A stretch of 64,000 nucleotides of DNA from PALSA-612 sp963791225. Its GTDB lineage: Bacteria; Actinomycetota; Thermoleophilia; Gaiellales; Gaiellaceae. The DNA is taken from assembly GCA_963791225.1 (NCBI GenBank), contig CAWBRV010000003.1, positions 1,302,001 through 1,366,000 of the forward strand, read 5' to 3'. Position numbers and translations under genes: made by a program. The notes under the pieces were generated by a model. The model was not told where the DNA came from. It worked only from the letters and a program-made list of their open reading frames with translations, and ran no database searches. The first letter of the stretch is position 1. Each line of letters begins with the position of its first letter. Positions 53,184 to 62,337 of the stretch are shown here, one piece after another.

Positions 53184-54028
53184 CGCTGCTGGCAGTCGCC
53201 GTGTCGGGCCGGGGCGTGGTCGACCCGGACGAGCCCGTCGTGTTCGCAGACGACGAGGGCTTCCTGCGCGGGCGCGGGGCGTTCGAGACGTTGCGCGTCT
53301 ACCGCGGCCGGCCGTTCCGGCTCGGCGACCATGTGGCGCGGCTCCAGTCGTCCGCCGTCAGGCTCGGCCTCCCACCGCTCGACGCGGGTGAGATCGAGGT
53401 GGTCGCGGCGCAGGCGCTCGCGGCGGCCGACATCGGCGAAGCCTTCCTGCGCCTGTACGCGACGCCGGGCCGGGAGGGCAGCGGGCAGCCGGTCCTGCTC
53501 GCCCTGGTAGGCGCGATTCCGGCCGACCTCGAGGACCTGCGCGCTCGCGGCCTTCGCCTCGTCTCCGTCGGCCTCGGGCTCGACGTCTCGGGCTCGTGGC
53601 CGCTCGGGGGTGTGAAGTCGATGAGCTACGCCGTGAACATGATGGCCGTGGACGAGGCCCGTCGCCGGGACGGCGACGACGCGCTCTTCCTCGCGCAGGA
53701 CAGGACCGTGCTCGAGTGTCCGACGTCGAACATCTGGTGGCGGCGCGGCTCGGAGCTGCACACGCCGTCGCTCGACCTCGGGATCCTCGCCGGTGTCACA
53801 CGTGCCGTGATCGTCGAGCGCCTGCCCGCGCTCGGGTACGAGCTGCACGAGGGCACGTACACGGTCGACGAGCTGGCCGGGGCGGACGAGGCCTTCACGT
53901 CCTCGTCCGTCCGCGAGGTGACGCCGGCCGTGGCGCTCGACGGACGTCCGATCGGCGACGGCACGCCGGGGCCGGCCGCGCGCGCGCTCCAGGCGGAGGT
54001 CCGCCGCCTCGCCGGCGGCGTTTCCTAG
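53180..54028 (+). CDS. pabC: Aminotransferase class IV (PabC-like lyase)
   Basis: 282 aa, GTG overlapping the pabB stop. PLP enzyme of fold type IV. By context it is 4-amino-4-deoxychorismate lyase, yielding p-aminobenzoate. GFLRGRGAFETLRVYRGRPFRLGDHVARL is the N-terminal signature, the PLP Lys is in GGVKSMSYAVNMMA, and ECPTSNIWWRR and PSLDLGILAGVTRAVI follow. D-amino acid or branched-chain aminotransferase activity cannot be excluded from sequence, but the pabB partner makes the lyase more likely. Its end overlaps the convergent broken GGDEF gene by 4 nt. Confidence 0.88.
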   Translation: MTLLAVAVSGRGVVDPDEPVVFADDEGFLRGRGAFETLRVYRGRPFRLGDHVARLQSSAVRLGLPPLDAGEIEVVAAQALAAADIGEAFLRLYATPGREGSGQPVLLALVGAIPADLEDLRARGLRLVSVGLGLDVSGSWPLGGVKSMSYAVNMMAVDEARRRDGDDALFLAQDRTVLECPTSNIWWRRGSELHTPSLDLGILAGVTRAVIVERLPALGYELHEGTYTVDELAGADEAFTSSSVREVTPAVALDGRPIGDGTPGPAARALQAEVRRLAGGVS

Positions 54029-54947
54029 CCGACTGCGCGCATCTTGCGTTCGTACATCGAGGCGTCCGCCGCGGCGAGCGTGTCGCCCACGGATGCCGCG
54101 GTCGCCGACGAGGCATAGCCGATCGACGCCGACAGAGGGAACCCGCCGACATACGCCCGGCCCAGCTCGAGGCTGCGGTCGATGCGCTTGCGGCGGTCTG
54201 CGGCGAAGAAGCGGAGGAGCACGATCAGCGGCGCGAGCAGGAGCGGCGCGAGTGGATCGGTGCGGGCCTGGAGCGCGGCGAGCAAGCCGACCGGAGCGAG
54301 AAGCGTGTCGACCGCGAGCACCCAGACGTAGCCGCCGAAGAGCGACCGCGGATCGGTGCCACGACCCAGCCACTGCCGCGTGGAGACGCTTCCGAAGTCG
54401 AACGCGAACTGGGCAGCGAGCGCAAGCAGGTAGACGGGCCAGGCACTGATCTGCGGCGTGTGTGGGACGAACTGCCAGAGCACGAGTGCCGGACCGACCG
54501 CATGCCAGGAGGAGGAGAGGAGGACGAAGATGCGCGCTCCGTGCAGGCGCCGCTGGACGATGTCCGGGACGCTCCCGAGGACGAGGCCGGCCGCGACGCA
54601 GGCAGGTGCGAGCTGGGGTGGCACGCAAACAGGAGCGGTACGAGCACGAGCTCCGTCGGCACGCCCGATCCCTGGCCGACCTCGAACTCGACCCTCGAGA
54701 CGATCGCGTACGCCACGATGTAGGCGAGCACGAGGCCGATGCGCGGCGTGCCGGGCAGGGTCGAGACGACGAGGGCCGCGGCGGCCGCCACGAAAGTGCC
54801 GCCGACGAGCACGCTCGCCCAGCGCTCGCGGCCGGCGAGGCGCCGGCGGGCACGCTCACGCGTCGCTTCGACTTCGAGCTCGTCTCCGAGCTCAGACGCG
54901 GCGAGCGAGCGATCGCGCCCGGATTGTGCTGCGAATGGTCTCCTCAT
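54025..54947 (-). pseudogene. Broken membrane diguanylate cyclase
   Basis: The first frame (from 54947) encodes a basic N-terminus and membrane helices up to ELVLVPLLF. Sense then continues one base out of frame at about 54624 with PPQLAPACVAAGLVLGSVPDIVQ, more membrane helices, then RRKRIDRSLELGRAYVGGFPLSASIGYASSATAASVGDTLAAADASMYERK. That tail is the last third of a GGDEF domain: the part holding the GGDEF signature is deleted between RAY and GGFPLS. A frameshift plus an internal deletion indicates a genuine pseudogene. Confidence 0.75.
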
Positions 54948-55050
54948 GCCGCGAGAGACATGCCCTCCGATTCGTGTATCGACCGGCGTCCCTCCGCGCT
55001 TGAACGAGCCGCGGGCTCCGGCACGACGCGCGCCGGAGCCCCGGATCGCA

Positions 55051-55650
55051 CTACTTGTCCTTGTATGGGTCGATGTAGAAATCGTCGATCTGCCAAGTGC
55101 TGCCGAGTGCCGTGAACGTGATCTGGATCGTCGCAGTCGTGTTGCACTGGCCCGAGAGCGCGAACTGGATCACCGGCGACGGGCGCCAGCTCGTAGAGCC
55201 GTTGCCGTCCACCTGGCCGGACCAGGTGCGGATGTTGCCGTTGCACACGATGTAGGCGTCGAACTTCAGCTGGCCGGTAGCTCCCTTGACCATGAGCCGT
55301 ACGGTCTGGTCCTCCGGGTTCGTGCAGATCTGCCCGGTCTTGACCCAGGCGCCTGCGGGCATCTTGAGAGAGCTCTTGTCGGCCTTCGAGTTCAGGTAGT
55401 AGGACTCGTTGCCCGCGACGACCGTCGGGCCTCCGCCCGACGTCCAACCCGACAGGCTGCTCTCGAAGCCTCCGTTGGGGGCGAAGTACTGGTGGATGTC
55501 GCCCCACTGGGCGAACGCCTGCTTCGTGGTCCGCGACGGACAGGCGGTCGCCGCGCTCGAATCGGGTGCCGTCGCCGCAGCCAGGCTCGCAGCCAGCACC
55601 GCGGCGAGGGTCGTCAGGACGAGCAGATGGCGACTCCGTGAACGTCTCAT
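55051..55650 (-). CDS. Secreted carbohydrate-binding-like beta-sandwich protein
   Basis: 199 aa, ATG at 55650 with AAAGGAG 5 nt upstream. Signal peptide with cleavage near SSAATA (residue about 35). The mature chain reads FAPNGGFESSLSGWTSGGGPTVVAGNESYYLNSKADKSSLKMPAG and ends STWQIDDFYIDPYKDK, the pattern of CBM4/CBM22-like or P/Homo B jelly rolls (first strand NGGFES-GW, last strand IDDF-ID). Three mature Cys in the core (QICTN, IVCNG, GQCNT) plus one near the N-terminus. Probably binds sugar or other surface ligands. Monocistronic. Confidence 0.7.
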   Translation of the reverse strand: MRRSRSRHLLVLTTLAAVLAASLAAATAPDSSAATACPSRTTKQAFAQWGDIHQYFAPNGGFESSLSGWTSGGGPTVVAGNESYYLNSKADKSSLKMPAGAWVKTGQICTNPEDQTVRLMVKGATGQLKFDAYIVCNGNIRTWSGQVDGNGSTSWRPSPVIQFALSGQCNTTATIQITFTALGSTWQIDDFYIDPYKDK

Positions 55651-55799
55651 GCGTACTCCTTTGCGGACATGGTCTCCTCATGGTGTGACTGGACCCGGGT
55701 GGAAATGACATGCCCCGTTCGAGTGCTTACGGCCGAACCCCTCGGCCGAGGGACGGAGTCGTCCCCGCGGGCAGACCTGCGAGGATTCGGCGAGCTGTC

Positions 55800-56216
55800 A
55801 TGCGGATCGTCCTGCGACTCTTCTCGACGGCGCACCGGTTCGTCTACAGGCTGAGCGCCGGTCGAATCGCGAACCGGGTCGCCGGTCTGCCGGTTCTGCT
55901 CCTGACGACGACCGGCCGCGCGACCGGAGAACGGCGCACGGTGCCGCTCAGCTTCTTCGCTGACGGCGATGCCTACGTCGTCATCGGCTCGAAAGGCGGC
56001 GCGCCTCGGCATCCCGCGTGGTACCTGAACCTCGAGGCGCACCCGGACGTCAAGGTGCAGGTCGGGGCCGACCGGCGCCTGATGCGTGCCCGGCGCGCGG
56101 GCGCGGACGAGGCGGCACGGCTGTGGCCGCTGATCCTCGAGCGGGCGCCCGGGTACGGGAAGTACCGCGCCAGGACGAGCCGCGAGATCCCGCTCGTCTT
56201 CCTCGAGCACCGCTAG
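55800..56216 (+). CDS. Deazaflavin (F420)-dependent nitroreductase-family protein
   Basis: 138 aa, ATG 55800; a longer upstream start is less likely. DDN/DUF385 family split-barrel: LLLTTTGRATGERRTVPLSFFADGDAYVVIGSKGGAPRHPAWYLNLEAHPDVKVQVG is the F420-binding core, ending LIFLEHR-like (LVFLEHR). Usually binds coenzyme F420, consistent with an actinobacterium. It lies alone on the plus strand in a run of minus-strand secreted-protein genes. Confidence 0.88.
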   Translation: MRIVLRLFSTAHRFVYRLSAGRIANRVAGLPVLLLTTTGRATGERRTVPLSFFADGDAYVVIGSKGGAPRHPAWYLNLEAHPDVKVQVGADRRLMRARRAGADEAARLWPLILERAPGYGKYRARTSREIPLVFLEHR

Positions 56217-56298
56217 GTCGCGCGCCCTCCAGCGCTCGGGCTATCGCCTGGTCGGGCTGGGTCGGCTGCACGGGCTGGTTCCGGCCGCGTTCTGACGG

Positions 56299-58359
56299 TC
56301 AGCGGACGGCCGGGAACACCTCGAGGCCGCCGTCGTCCCCCACGTAGACGGTCGAGCCGACGACGGCGATGGCGTGCACGAGTGAGTTCGACTGCGTGCT
56401 CGCGAGGACCGGATGCCAGTCGAGTTGCGCGCCCGTGCGCGGATCGAACGCCTCGGCGCCGCCGTCGCCTCCCACGTAGACCGCGGACGGCGTCGCCGCG
56501 AGCGCGTATGTCGTCACGATGTCGGGCTTCGGCGCCCACGACGTCCACTTGCCCGTGACGCGGTCGAAGGCGGCCAGCGACCGGCGTTTCGCTGCACCTG
56601 CGAAATCGAACGAGCCACCGACGTACATCGTCCGGCCCGCCGGTGCGAGCGCGTTGGCCGAGGCGTCGCCGTCCGTGGCGCGGAGCCGCGGGTTCCAGGC
56701 TGTCGCAGATCCATTGCGCGCGTCGAGGGCGGCGAGTCCCTCCCGGCTCTTCCCGCCGATCACGGAGAACGTCCCGCCGACGAAGACGGTCCCGCCCGCC
56801 GCGACGATGTCGTTCACGCTGGCGACCGTCCCCGTCGGCGGCGAATTCCAGATCGTCCGTCCCGCGATGTCGTACGCGGTGCCGATGTCGAAGCCGCCGA
56901 TGAACACGTTCCGGCCGGAGGCGGCGATCGCGAGTACCTGGTCGCCCGCGATCGTCGGCGCCCACGGGGTCACCGCGCCGGTCTTCGCGGTGACGGCGGC
57001 GACGAGGTGGCGTGTCTTCCCGCCCACGCGGTCGAAGTCGCCGCCGAGATAGACGGTCGAGTGCGAGACGGCGATCGCGCCGACCGCGGTCGTGGCGCCG
57101 AGCGAGAGGACGCTCGGGTGCCAGTTCGTCGGCTGACCCGTACGGAGGTTGATCGCCGCGATGCCGTCCCGGAAGACGCCACCCGCGCCGGTGAACGACC
57201 CGCCGGCGACCACGGTTCGGCCGGAGACGGCGAGCGCGAACACCCTCTGGTTCGGGGCGGGCGGGTTCCACGACAATCGTGCGCCCGTCGCCGCGTCGAA
57301 CGCTTGCAGCCGCGCCCCTCCGACGTAGACCCTCGAGCCGCCGACCGCCAGCGAGGCCACGCCGCTGGTGTCTACCGGCGGCGTCCAGGACAGCGCTTTG
57401 CCGGTTGCGACGCCGTACGCCTGGAGGTATCCGCCGGAATGCGTGAAGCCGCCGGCATAGAGGCGCCCGCCCGCAACGTTGAGCGCCTCGACCGACCACG
57501 GATCGCCGCGGGTCGAGAAGTTGGTTGCCTTGCCGGTCGTCGGGTTGAGCGCTGCGAGCCCGCTCTGCTTCTTGCCGCCGATCGTGTCGAAGATCCCGCC
57601 GACGTAGATCGCGGTCGCGGTCGCGGCGATCGAGCGCACGCTCGGGTCGCCGTGGCCGCCGTAGGGCGGTGCCTTCGGATTCCAGCCCGTGACCTTCCGC
57701 GTCCGGATGTCGACGGCCGCCAGCGAGAAGCGATGCTTGCCGCCGACCGTCTGGAACGGCCCGAGCAGGTAGATGACGCCGTTGCGCAGGGCGAACGCGT
57801 CGACGCCGCCGTCGATCGCCGGTGGTACCCACGAGGTGAGTCGGCCGCTGCCCGCGTCGATCGCGGCGAGGTACGGCCGACGGGTGCCGGCGACCAGGCT
57901 GAAGATCCCGCCCGCGTAGAGGGTCGAGCCGTCCCGAGCAAGGGAGAAGACCGAGGCGTTCGGGCGGGGACAGAAGTGGGGATCGACCGCCATCGCGGCG
58001 GTGATGTGGGCGAGGTTGGCGCAGGCGACGCCGCCGATCCAGCGGAAATCGCCGCCGACGAACCAGCCGCCCTTTCCGTCCCCCGTGATCGCGTAGACAC
58101 CGTTCCCCACCAGGCTCGGAAAGGCACGGAGCGGTGTCCCGCTCGAGGAGGAGACGGCCAGGAGCGGCCCGGTGCGGGGCGTGATCTGGCTGAACTGGCC
58201 GCCGACGTAGAGCGTGTTGCCGGAGACGAGGAGCGCGTCCACGGGGCCGTTGACGGACCAGGGCTGCACGGCCTGCGTTCGGGCGCTGCCGCTGCCGACC
58301 AGCGTGGCCGACAGCGTCAGACCGACGACGAGGAGCACGGAGGCGAGTCGTGCAGTCAG
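56299..58359 (-). CDS. Secreted delta-60/DUF5122-like beta-propeller
   Basis: 686 aa if started at CTG 58359, whose CTGA overlaps the stop of the DMF stub; AAGGAG lies 12 nt upstream. A GTG 39 nt downstream is the nearest standard alternative and would remove half the signal peptide (TARLASVLLVVGLTLSATLVGSGSA). The mature protein is repeats of about 45 residues with IYVGGxFxxxGGKxRxxLAAxDxxTG, e.g. TLYVGGQFSQI, YVGGIFDTIGGKKQSGLAALN and YLGGDFDRVGGKTRHLVAAV. Extracellular propeller of unknown ligand. Confidence 0.75.
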   Translation of the reverse strand: MTARLASVLLVVGLTLSATLVGSGSARTQAVQPWSVNGPVDALLVSGNTLYVGGQFSQITPRTGPLLAVSSSSGTPLRAFPSLVGNGVYAITGDGKGGWFVGGDFRWIGGVACANLAHITAAMAVDPHFCPRPNASVFSLARDGSTLYAGGIFSLVAGTRRPYLAAIDAGSGRLTSWVPPAIDGGVDAFALRNGVIYLLGPFQTVGGKHRFSLAAVDIRTRKVTGWNPKAPPYGGHGDPSVRSIAATATAIYVGGIFDTIGGKKQSGLAALNPTTGKATNFSTRGDPWSVEALNVAGGRLYAGGFTHSGGYLQAYGVATGKALSWTPPVDTSGVASLAVGGSRVYVGGARLQAFDAATGARLSWNPPAPNQRVFALAVSGRTVVAGGSFTGAGGVFRDGIAAINLRTGQPTNWHPSVLSLGATTAVGAIAVSHSTVYLGGDFDRVGGKTRHLVAAVTAKTGAVTPWAPTIAGDQVLAIAASGRNVFIGGFDIGTAYDIAGRTIWNSPPTGTVASVNDIVAAGGTVFVGGTFSVIGGKSREGLAALDARNGSATAWNPRLRATDGDASANALAPAGRTMYVGGSFDFAGAAKRRSLAAFDRVTGKWTSWAPKPDIVTTYALAATPSAVYVGGDGGAEAFDPRTGAQLDWHPVLASTQSNSLVHAIAVVGSTVYVGDDGGLEVFPAVR

Positions 58360-58496
58360 GGCGTGCTCAGCTCCTTCCAGATGTTGCTCATCATCCCCCG
58401 AACGGCAGGCCAGAGCGATGTCCCACCGAAGTTGATCACACCGGCGTCGAAGACCTGCGCACCAACACGCGTCGTGTACCTGTACGTCGATCGCCT
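58356..58496 (-). pseudogene. C-terminal stub of a third DMF-like gene
   Basis: 47 codons without a start, directly in frame after the TAG of the PQQ propeller gene. They read VGAQVFDAGVINFGGTSLWP, then NIWKELSTP and TGA. They match the conserved end of the other two DMF-like proteins (AEVFDAGALDFVGSALTFP...NLWNHLA). This is the relic of a gene whose body was deleted. Confidence 0.75.
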
Positions 58497-59759
58497 CTAG
58501 CGAACAGGAGCGAGTGCGTACACCCGGCTGTATCCGATCAGGTAGGCGTATCTCCCATCGCTGACGATCGGCGTGTACTCCCCGTCCGGGTTCGACCACA
58601 GCAGCCGGCCGCTCCGCGCTGCCAGACCGAACGAGCCGCGCGGGTCGAGGCGCGTCTGGCCGGCGATGCACGCGCTGCAGCGTGCGAAGTAGACGATTCC
58701 GGCGACGACGACGGGCGTGCCCGAGATCGGGCTGCCGACCGAGAATGACCAGCGTATGTGCCCGTTGGACGGGTCGACTGCATAGAGGCGTCCGTCGTAC
58801 GAGCCGACGTAGACGCTGTCATGCCAAACGGCGCCAGAGGAGTAGATGAAGCTGCCGGTCCGGGTGGACCAGAGCGGGCGACCGTCGACGAGCCTCAGGG
58901 CCCAGAGCGTGCCTCCGAGGTCGCCCAGGACGAGCCTGTCCCCGATGATGGTCGGATTCGCGTAGATGGAATTGCCCAGTGTGTGCGTCCAGCGAGGCTG
59001 GCCGGTCGCCGCGTCGATCGCGTACACGCGGCCGTCGTACGAGCCGACGAAGACTGTCCGGCCGTTCGAGGCGGCGGCACCCTTGATCTTTCCACCGGTT
59101 CGGAACGACCACCGCACATTGCCGGTATGCCGGTCGAGCGCGTAGAGACGTCCGTCCCAGGAGCCGACGTAGAGCGTGTTGCCGACGACGAGGGGCGACG
59201 ACTCGGTCACGCCCACCAGCGACCGCCATCGCTCCTTGCCTGTGGTCGAGTCGAGTGCCACGATGAACCCGTCGGCCGGGTCGTGGTCGGCGGAGCAGGG
59301 ATATGGATCCATTACGGAGACATAGACCGTCCGCCCGGCGACTGCCGGGGAGGCGGCGATGCAGCGGCCGAAATCTCGCGCCCAGAGGGTCCGGCCGGTG
59401 GCTCCGGAGACGGCCAGGACCCGGCCGTGGTTCGTCCCGAAGAAGAGTGTTCCGCCGGAGATCACCGGCGGAAACTCGATCAGACTCTTCGCATGCAACA
59501 CCCAACGCACGACATACGGCGGGTGCACCTGCGTGAAGGCCGCCGAGGCGGTGCGCGCGGCATTCCGGCCGTAGGTCGTCCAGGGAGTCTGGACGGGGGG
59601 CGGAGCCGTACGCCGGGGCGGTTGCGGTGAGACGCGAGTCGTCGTGACAGGAGTACTGACCGGCGGCTGATTCTCTCCAGGTCCGGTCGACAGGAGAGCG
59701 AGCGCGACGCCTCCGCCGATCACGGCGGCGGCACCGGAAACGAGCGCGGTCCGCTTCAT
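58497..59759 (-). CDS. Secreted PQQ-like (BamB-type) beta-propeller
   Basis: 420 aa, ATG at 59759, 4 nt overlap with the M23 gene. N-terminal signal or anchor (ALVSGAAAVIGGGVALALL), a Pro/Thr-rich linker, then PQQ-type blades: LFFGTNHGRVLAVSGATGRTLWARDF, TLYVGSWDGRLYALDRHTGNVRWSF, TVFVGSYDGRVYAIDAATGQPRW and SVYVGSYDGRLYAVDPSNGHIRWSF. Blade repeats are nearly regular, about 40 residues each. No enzymatic PQQ site is evident; probably a binding or scaffold protein on the surface. It ends in TAG, followed in frame by a DMF-like stub. Confidence 0.8.
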   Translation of the reverse strand: MKRTALVSGAAAVIGGGVALALLSTGPGENQPPVSTPVTTTRVSPQPPRRTAPPPVQTPWTTYGRNAARTASAAFTQVHPPYVVRWVLHAKSLIEFPPVISGGTLFFGTNHGRVLAVSGATGRTLWARDFGRCIAASPAVAGRTVYVSVMDPYPCSADHDPADGFIVALDSTTGKERWRSLVGVTESSPLVVGNTLYVGSWDGRLYALDRHTGNVRWSFRTGGKIKGAAASNGRTVFVGSYDGRVYAIDAATGQPRWTHTLGNSIYANPTIIGDRLVLGDLGGTLWALRLVDGRPLWSTRTGSFIYSSGAVWHDSVYVGSYDGRLYAVDPSNGHIRWSFSVGSPISGTPVVVAGIVYFARCSACIAGQTRLDPRGSFGLAARSGRLLWSNPDGEYTPIVSDGRYAYLIGYSRVYALAPVR

Positions 59760-60748
59760 CGGTTCGTCGCGAGCGTCAACGGGAACTCGACCGCGGCGGT
59801 GTTGCCTCGCGAATCACAGGCAGAGACCTCGATCCGGTAGCTACCGGCAGGAAGTTGCGCGCTGTTCCAGGCGTGTGCCAGGTAGATTCGGTAGCGGCCC
59901 GGATGGTGCGGATGGTTCTGCCTCGTCCACCGCGCGAAGACGCTCCCGAACGCGGACGCTGCCGGAATGGTCTCGCGGAAGTCGACCGCCGTCTGCCAGT
60001 TGGTGACCAGGCGCTTCCCCCCGACTATGCGCCAGCGAACGAGCGCCGGCATTACGGGCATGTTCCGCCACGGCGCCGCGACCGGCAGCGGCGTCTCGTC
60101 GGAGACCTCGGCAATGATGTCGAACGTGCCGGTGGCCGCGTCCGGCGCGACGTGGGCGGCATCGCCGGTGCGCTCGAGTTCGACTGCGGTGACGGCGGGA
60201 CGGGTCGGATCCGCGTACGGGCCCATCGCCCCGGGCCGGAGTGGGTTGAGGTAGCGACCGTCGCGCATCTCCGAGAAGTGGACGTGCGCCCACGGGGACT
60301 CGACGCGACCGATCACCGTCGTGTAGGCAACAGCGGTCTCGCCGGAGTGGACGCTCGGAATGATGTGCCAGTAACTGAACTCGACGCCCGGCGCGCCGTC
60401 GATGAACACGACGTCGTTGTGCTCGGGATGGATCGACACGCGGCCGCTCAATGTTGCGAAGACGGGCGTGCCATTGGGCGCCGATACGTCGACGCCGAAG
60501 TGGAACTGCCGGCTTGTGCTGCCGTCCGGGTTGAGCCCGATCCGGGGATCGCCGAAGAAGCCGCGTACAGGATGCTGCTGATCGAACGGCCTGACCGGCC
60601 AGCCGTACGCCGAAGCGCCGGTGACGCGAGCGCGCGCCGCAACAGAGTCGGGGAGGGAAAGTGAAGTCGCGACTGTGCAGGTCGCGAGGGCGGCGCCGAC
60701 GAGCAGGCGTGTGGCGCCGCGGCTGAGGTGTGTTGTGAGAGTGGACAT
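59756..60748 (-). CDS. Secreted M23-family peptidase
   Basis: 330 aa from ATG 60748; an upstream start at 60802 has no signal-like sequence. The N-terminus MSTLTTHLSRGATRLLVGAA, with cleavage near ARA, is a signal peptide. The zinc peptidase domain (about 55-185) has HFGVD in RQFHFGVDVSAPNGTPVF and the third motif AHVHFSE; the glycine-glycine enzyme scaffold is typical of LytM-type endopeptidases. A C-terminal beta domain (about 190-330) follows. Likely cleaves peptide cross-links or acts as a cell-wall scaffold. Its leader and signal resemble those of the DMF-like gene at 62197. Confidence 0.8.
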   Translation of the reverse strand: MSTLTTHLSRGATRLLVGAALATCTVATSLSLPDSVAARARVTGASAYGWPVRPFDQQHPVRGFFGDPRIGLNPDGSTSRQFHFGVDVSAPNGTPVFATLSGRVSIHPEHNDVVFIDGAPGVEFSYWHIIPSVHSGETAVAYTTVIGRVESPWAHVHFSEMRDGRYLNPLRPGAMGPYADPTRPAVTAVELERTGDAAHVAPDAATGTFDIIAEVSDETPLPVAAPWRNMPVMPALVRWRIVGGKRLVTNWQTAVDFRETIPAASAFGSVFARWTRQNHPHHPGRYRIYLAHAWNSAQLPAGSYRIEVSACDSRGNTAAVEFPLTLATNR

Positions 60749-60792
60749 GAGCCCACCCTCGGAGGCAGCGCTAATCGCGCCCTCATCGGGTG

Positions 60793-60812
60793 CGGGCGCC
60801 AACGGGCGCCAA
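60793..60812 (+). repeat. Tandem 10-bp repeat upstream of the M23 gene
   Basis: CGGGCGCCAA occurs twice in immediate succession, followed by a partial third unit. It lies about 45 bp before the M23 start on the divergent side. A palindrome ACGCATGCGT follows at 60835-60844. Possibly regulatory. Confidence 0.4.
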
Positions 60813-60891
60813 CGGCCGTGGGCGGAGCGACTGAACGCATGCGTGCACCGCCCCGATCGTCGTGCCGGCCACTAACACGCGGGTCATACGG

Positions 60892-62197
60892 CTAGCCGAG
60901 GTGCAGCCAGAGGTTCGCGAGCAGTCCGCCGACGTTCCGCTGCAGCGCGGAGCCGGCCAGCGTGAACGCCCCGGCGGCGAACACCTCGGCACCTGCCGGG
61001 GGTCTGGTAGTACGTCATCTGCGCCGTCAGGCCGGGGCCGAGCAGGTTCGGGATCTCGGCCAGCACCTGGATGCCTCTGGGTGAGTCGGGGCAGATCTTG
61101 TCGATCTCGATCCCTGCGTTCCCGAGCGACAGGCCGTCGCGGAGGCCGGTGCCGGCGAACAGCCACGGCTCCGATTCGGCGTGCCGGACGATCCAGCCGC
61201 CCCGGTGTTGCCCGTCGTCGTTCGCGCGGTACTCGACGCCGATCAGGGCCGCCTCGGGCCTGCCGAGGTCGCGCCACAGCCCGACCAGGTGCATGACGCT
61301 GCCGTGGACGTCGACGCGGCGGAAGAAGTCGTTCGCCGACAGGAAGGCCAGGTGCCCGCCGAGATCGCGGTAGCGCTGGACGACGTCGTACTCGTGCGCC
61401 GTGATGTACTCGTGATGGCCGGGGAAGACGACGAGGCGGTAGGCGCGGCGAAGCGCGTCACCGGTCGCGACGTTCCCGAGATCGGCGTCCGAGAGGACGT
61501 CGACGTCGTGGTGGTTCCAGGCCAGCCAGTGCAGGAAGGGCAGGTCGTAGACACGGAAGTTGGACGGGACTCCGCGGCTCAGGAACGGCCGGCCGAGTCG
61601 AGCCGTCTTGCGGGACCAATCCGCGTACCAGGAGTCGCCCTTGCCGTCACCGTCGTCGTCGCGGAGGTTGTAGGCCTGCCAGGTGAGCGTCGGCATGACG
61701 ACGGCGATGCTGTGCTCGCCGAGCCGGCGCGGGCGGAGAACGAACGGGGCGAAGCCGATTCGCCCGTCGGAAGCCTGGAGTCGGGCGAAGTAGACCCCGC
61801 TGGGCCAGTCGCCGAGAGGCAGGCGGAAGCTGCGACCCGGCCGGACGTCGCCGACCCAGATGCGCTTCGTCACGGGCACGCCGTGTACGACGTCGTACGT
61901 CTTGGTCGGAGTGCCTTCTGGGCCCGAGTGGAGGATCTGCAACGTCACGCCGCGCCCGGAGTTGAAGAAGACGAGCGAGGCCGCGTTCCCTGGGGCGTAG
62001 CTCTGTTGCGGAAAGGCGGCCTGGACGGCAGGCTCGAGCTCCTGCGCGGTCGGGGCACGGCCTTCGAGCTGTTCGGGGTCGAAGGACTCACCGGGGGTGA
62101 CGAACGAGAGCTGCAGCGCTGCGATCGAAAGCGCGATGACCGCGAGCACGATGCGGCGCGAGGCGCCACGACTGGTATGAGCGCTGAAGGTGGACAT
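60892..62197 (-). pseudogene. DMF-beta-like secreted protein with a 3' frameshift
   Basis: ATG at 62197 (MSTFSAHTSRGASRRIVLAV, signal peptide). The same family as the 52101 gene: VAVVMPTLTWQAYNLRDDDGDGKGDSWYADW, RLVVFPGHHEYITAHEYDVVQRYRDLGGHLAFLSANDFF and GLTAQMTYYQTP. After TYYQTP a C5 tract (60998-61002) carries one surplus base. The alternative frame continues AGAEVFAAGAFTLAGSALQRN and NLWLHLG to a TAG at 60892-60894; the literal frame ends at 60884. Joining the frames gives a normal family C-terminus. Homopolymer error or a recent mutation. Confidence 0.75.
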
Positions 62198-62337
62198 GCG
62201 CCCACCGTCGAGCGACGCCCAAACCGCCCGGCCACGCCTGCCTCACCGACCCCTAATCGCGGCGTTAGCGGCGTGTTACCGGCCGTGCGAATGCTGAGGT
62301 GCCTAGTCAAGGCGCGTGACCGGTGCTACAAGAGGCT

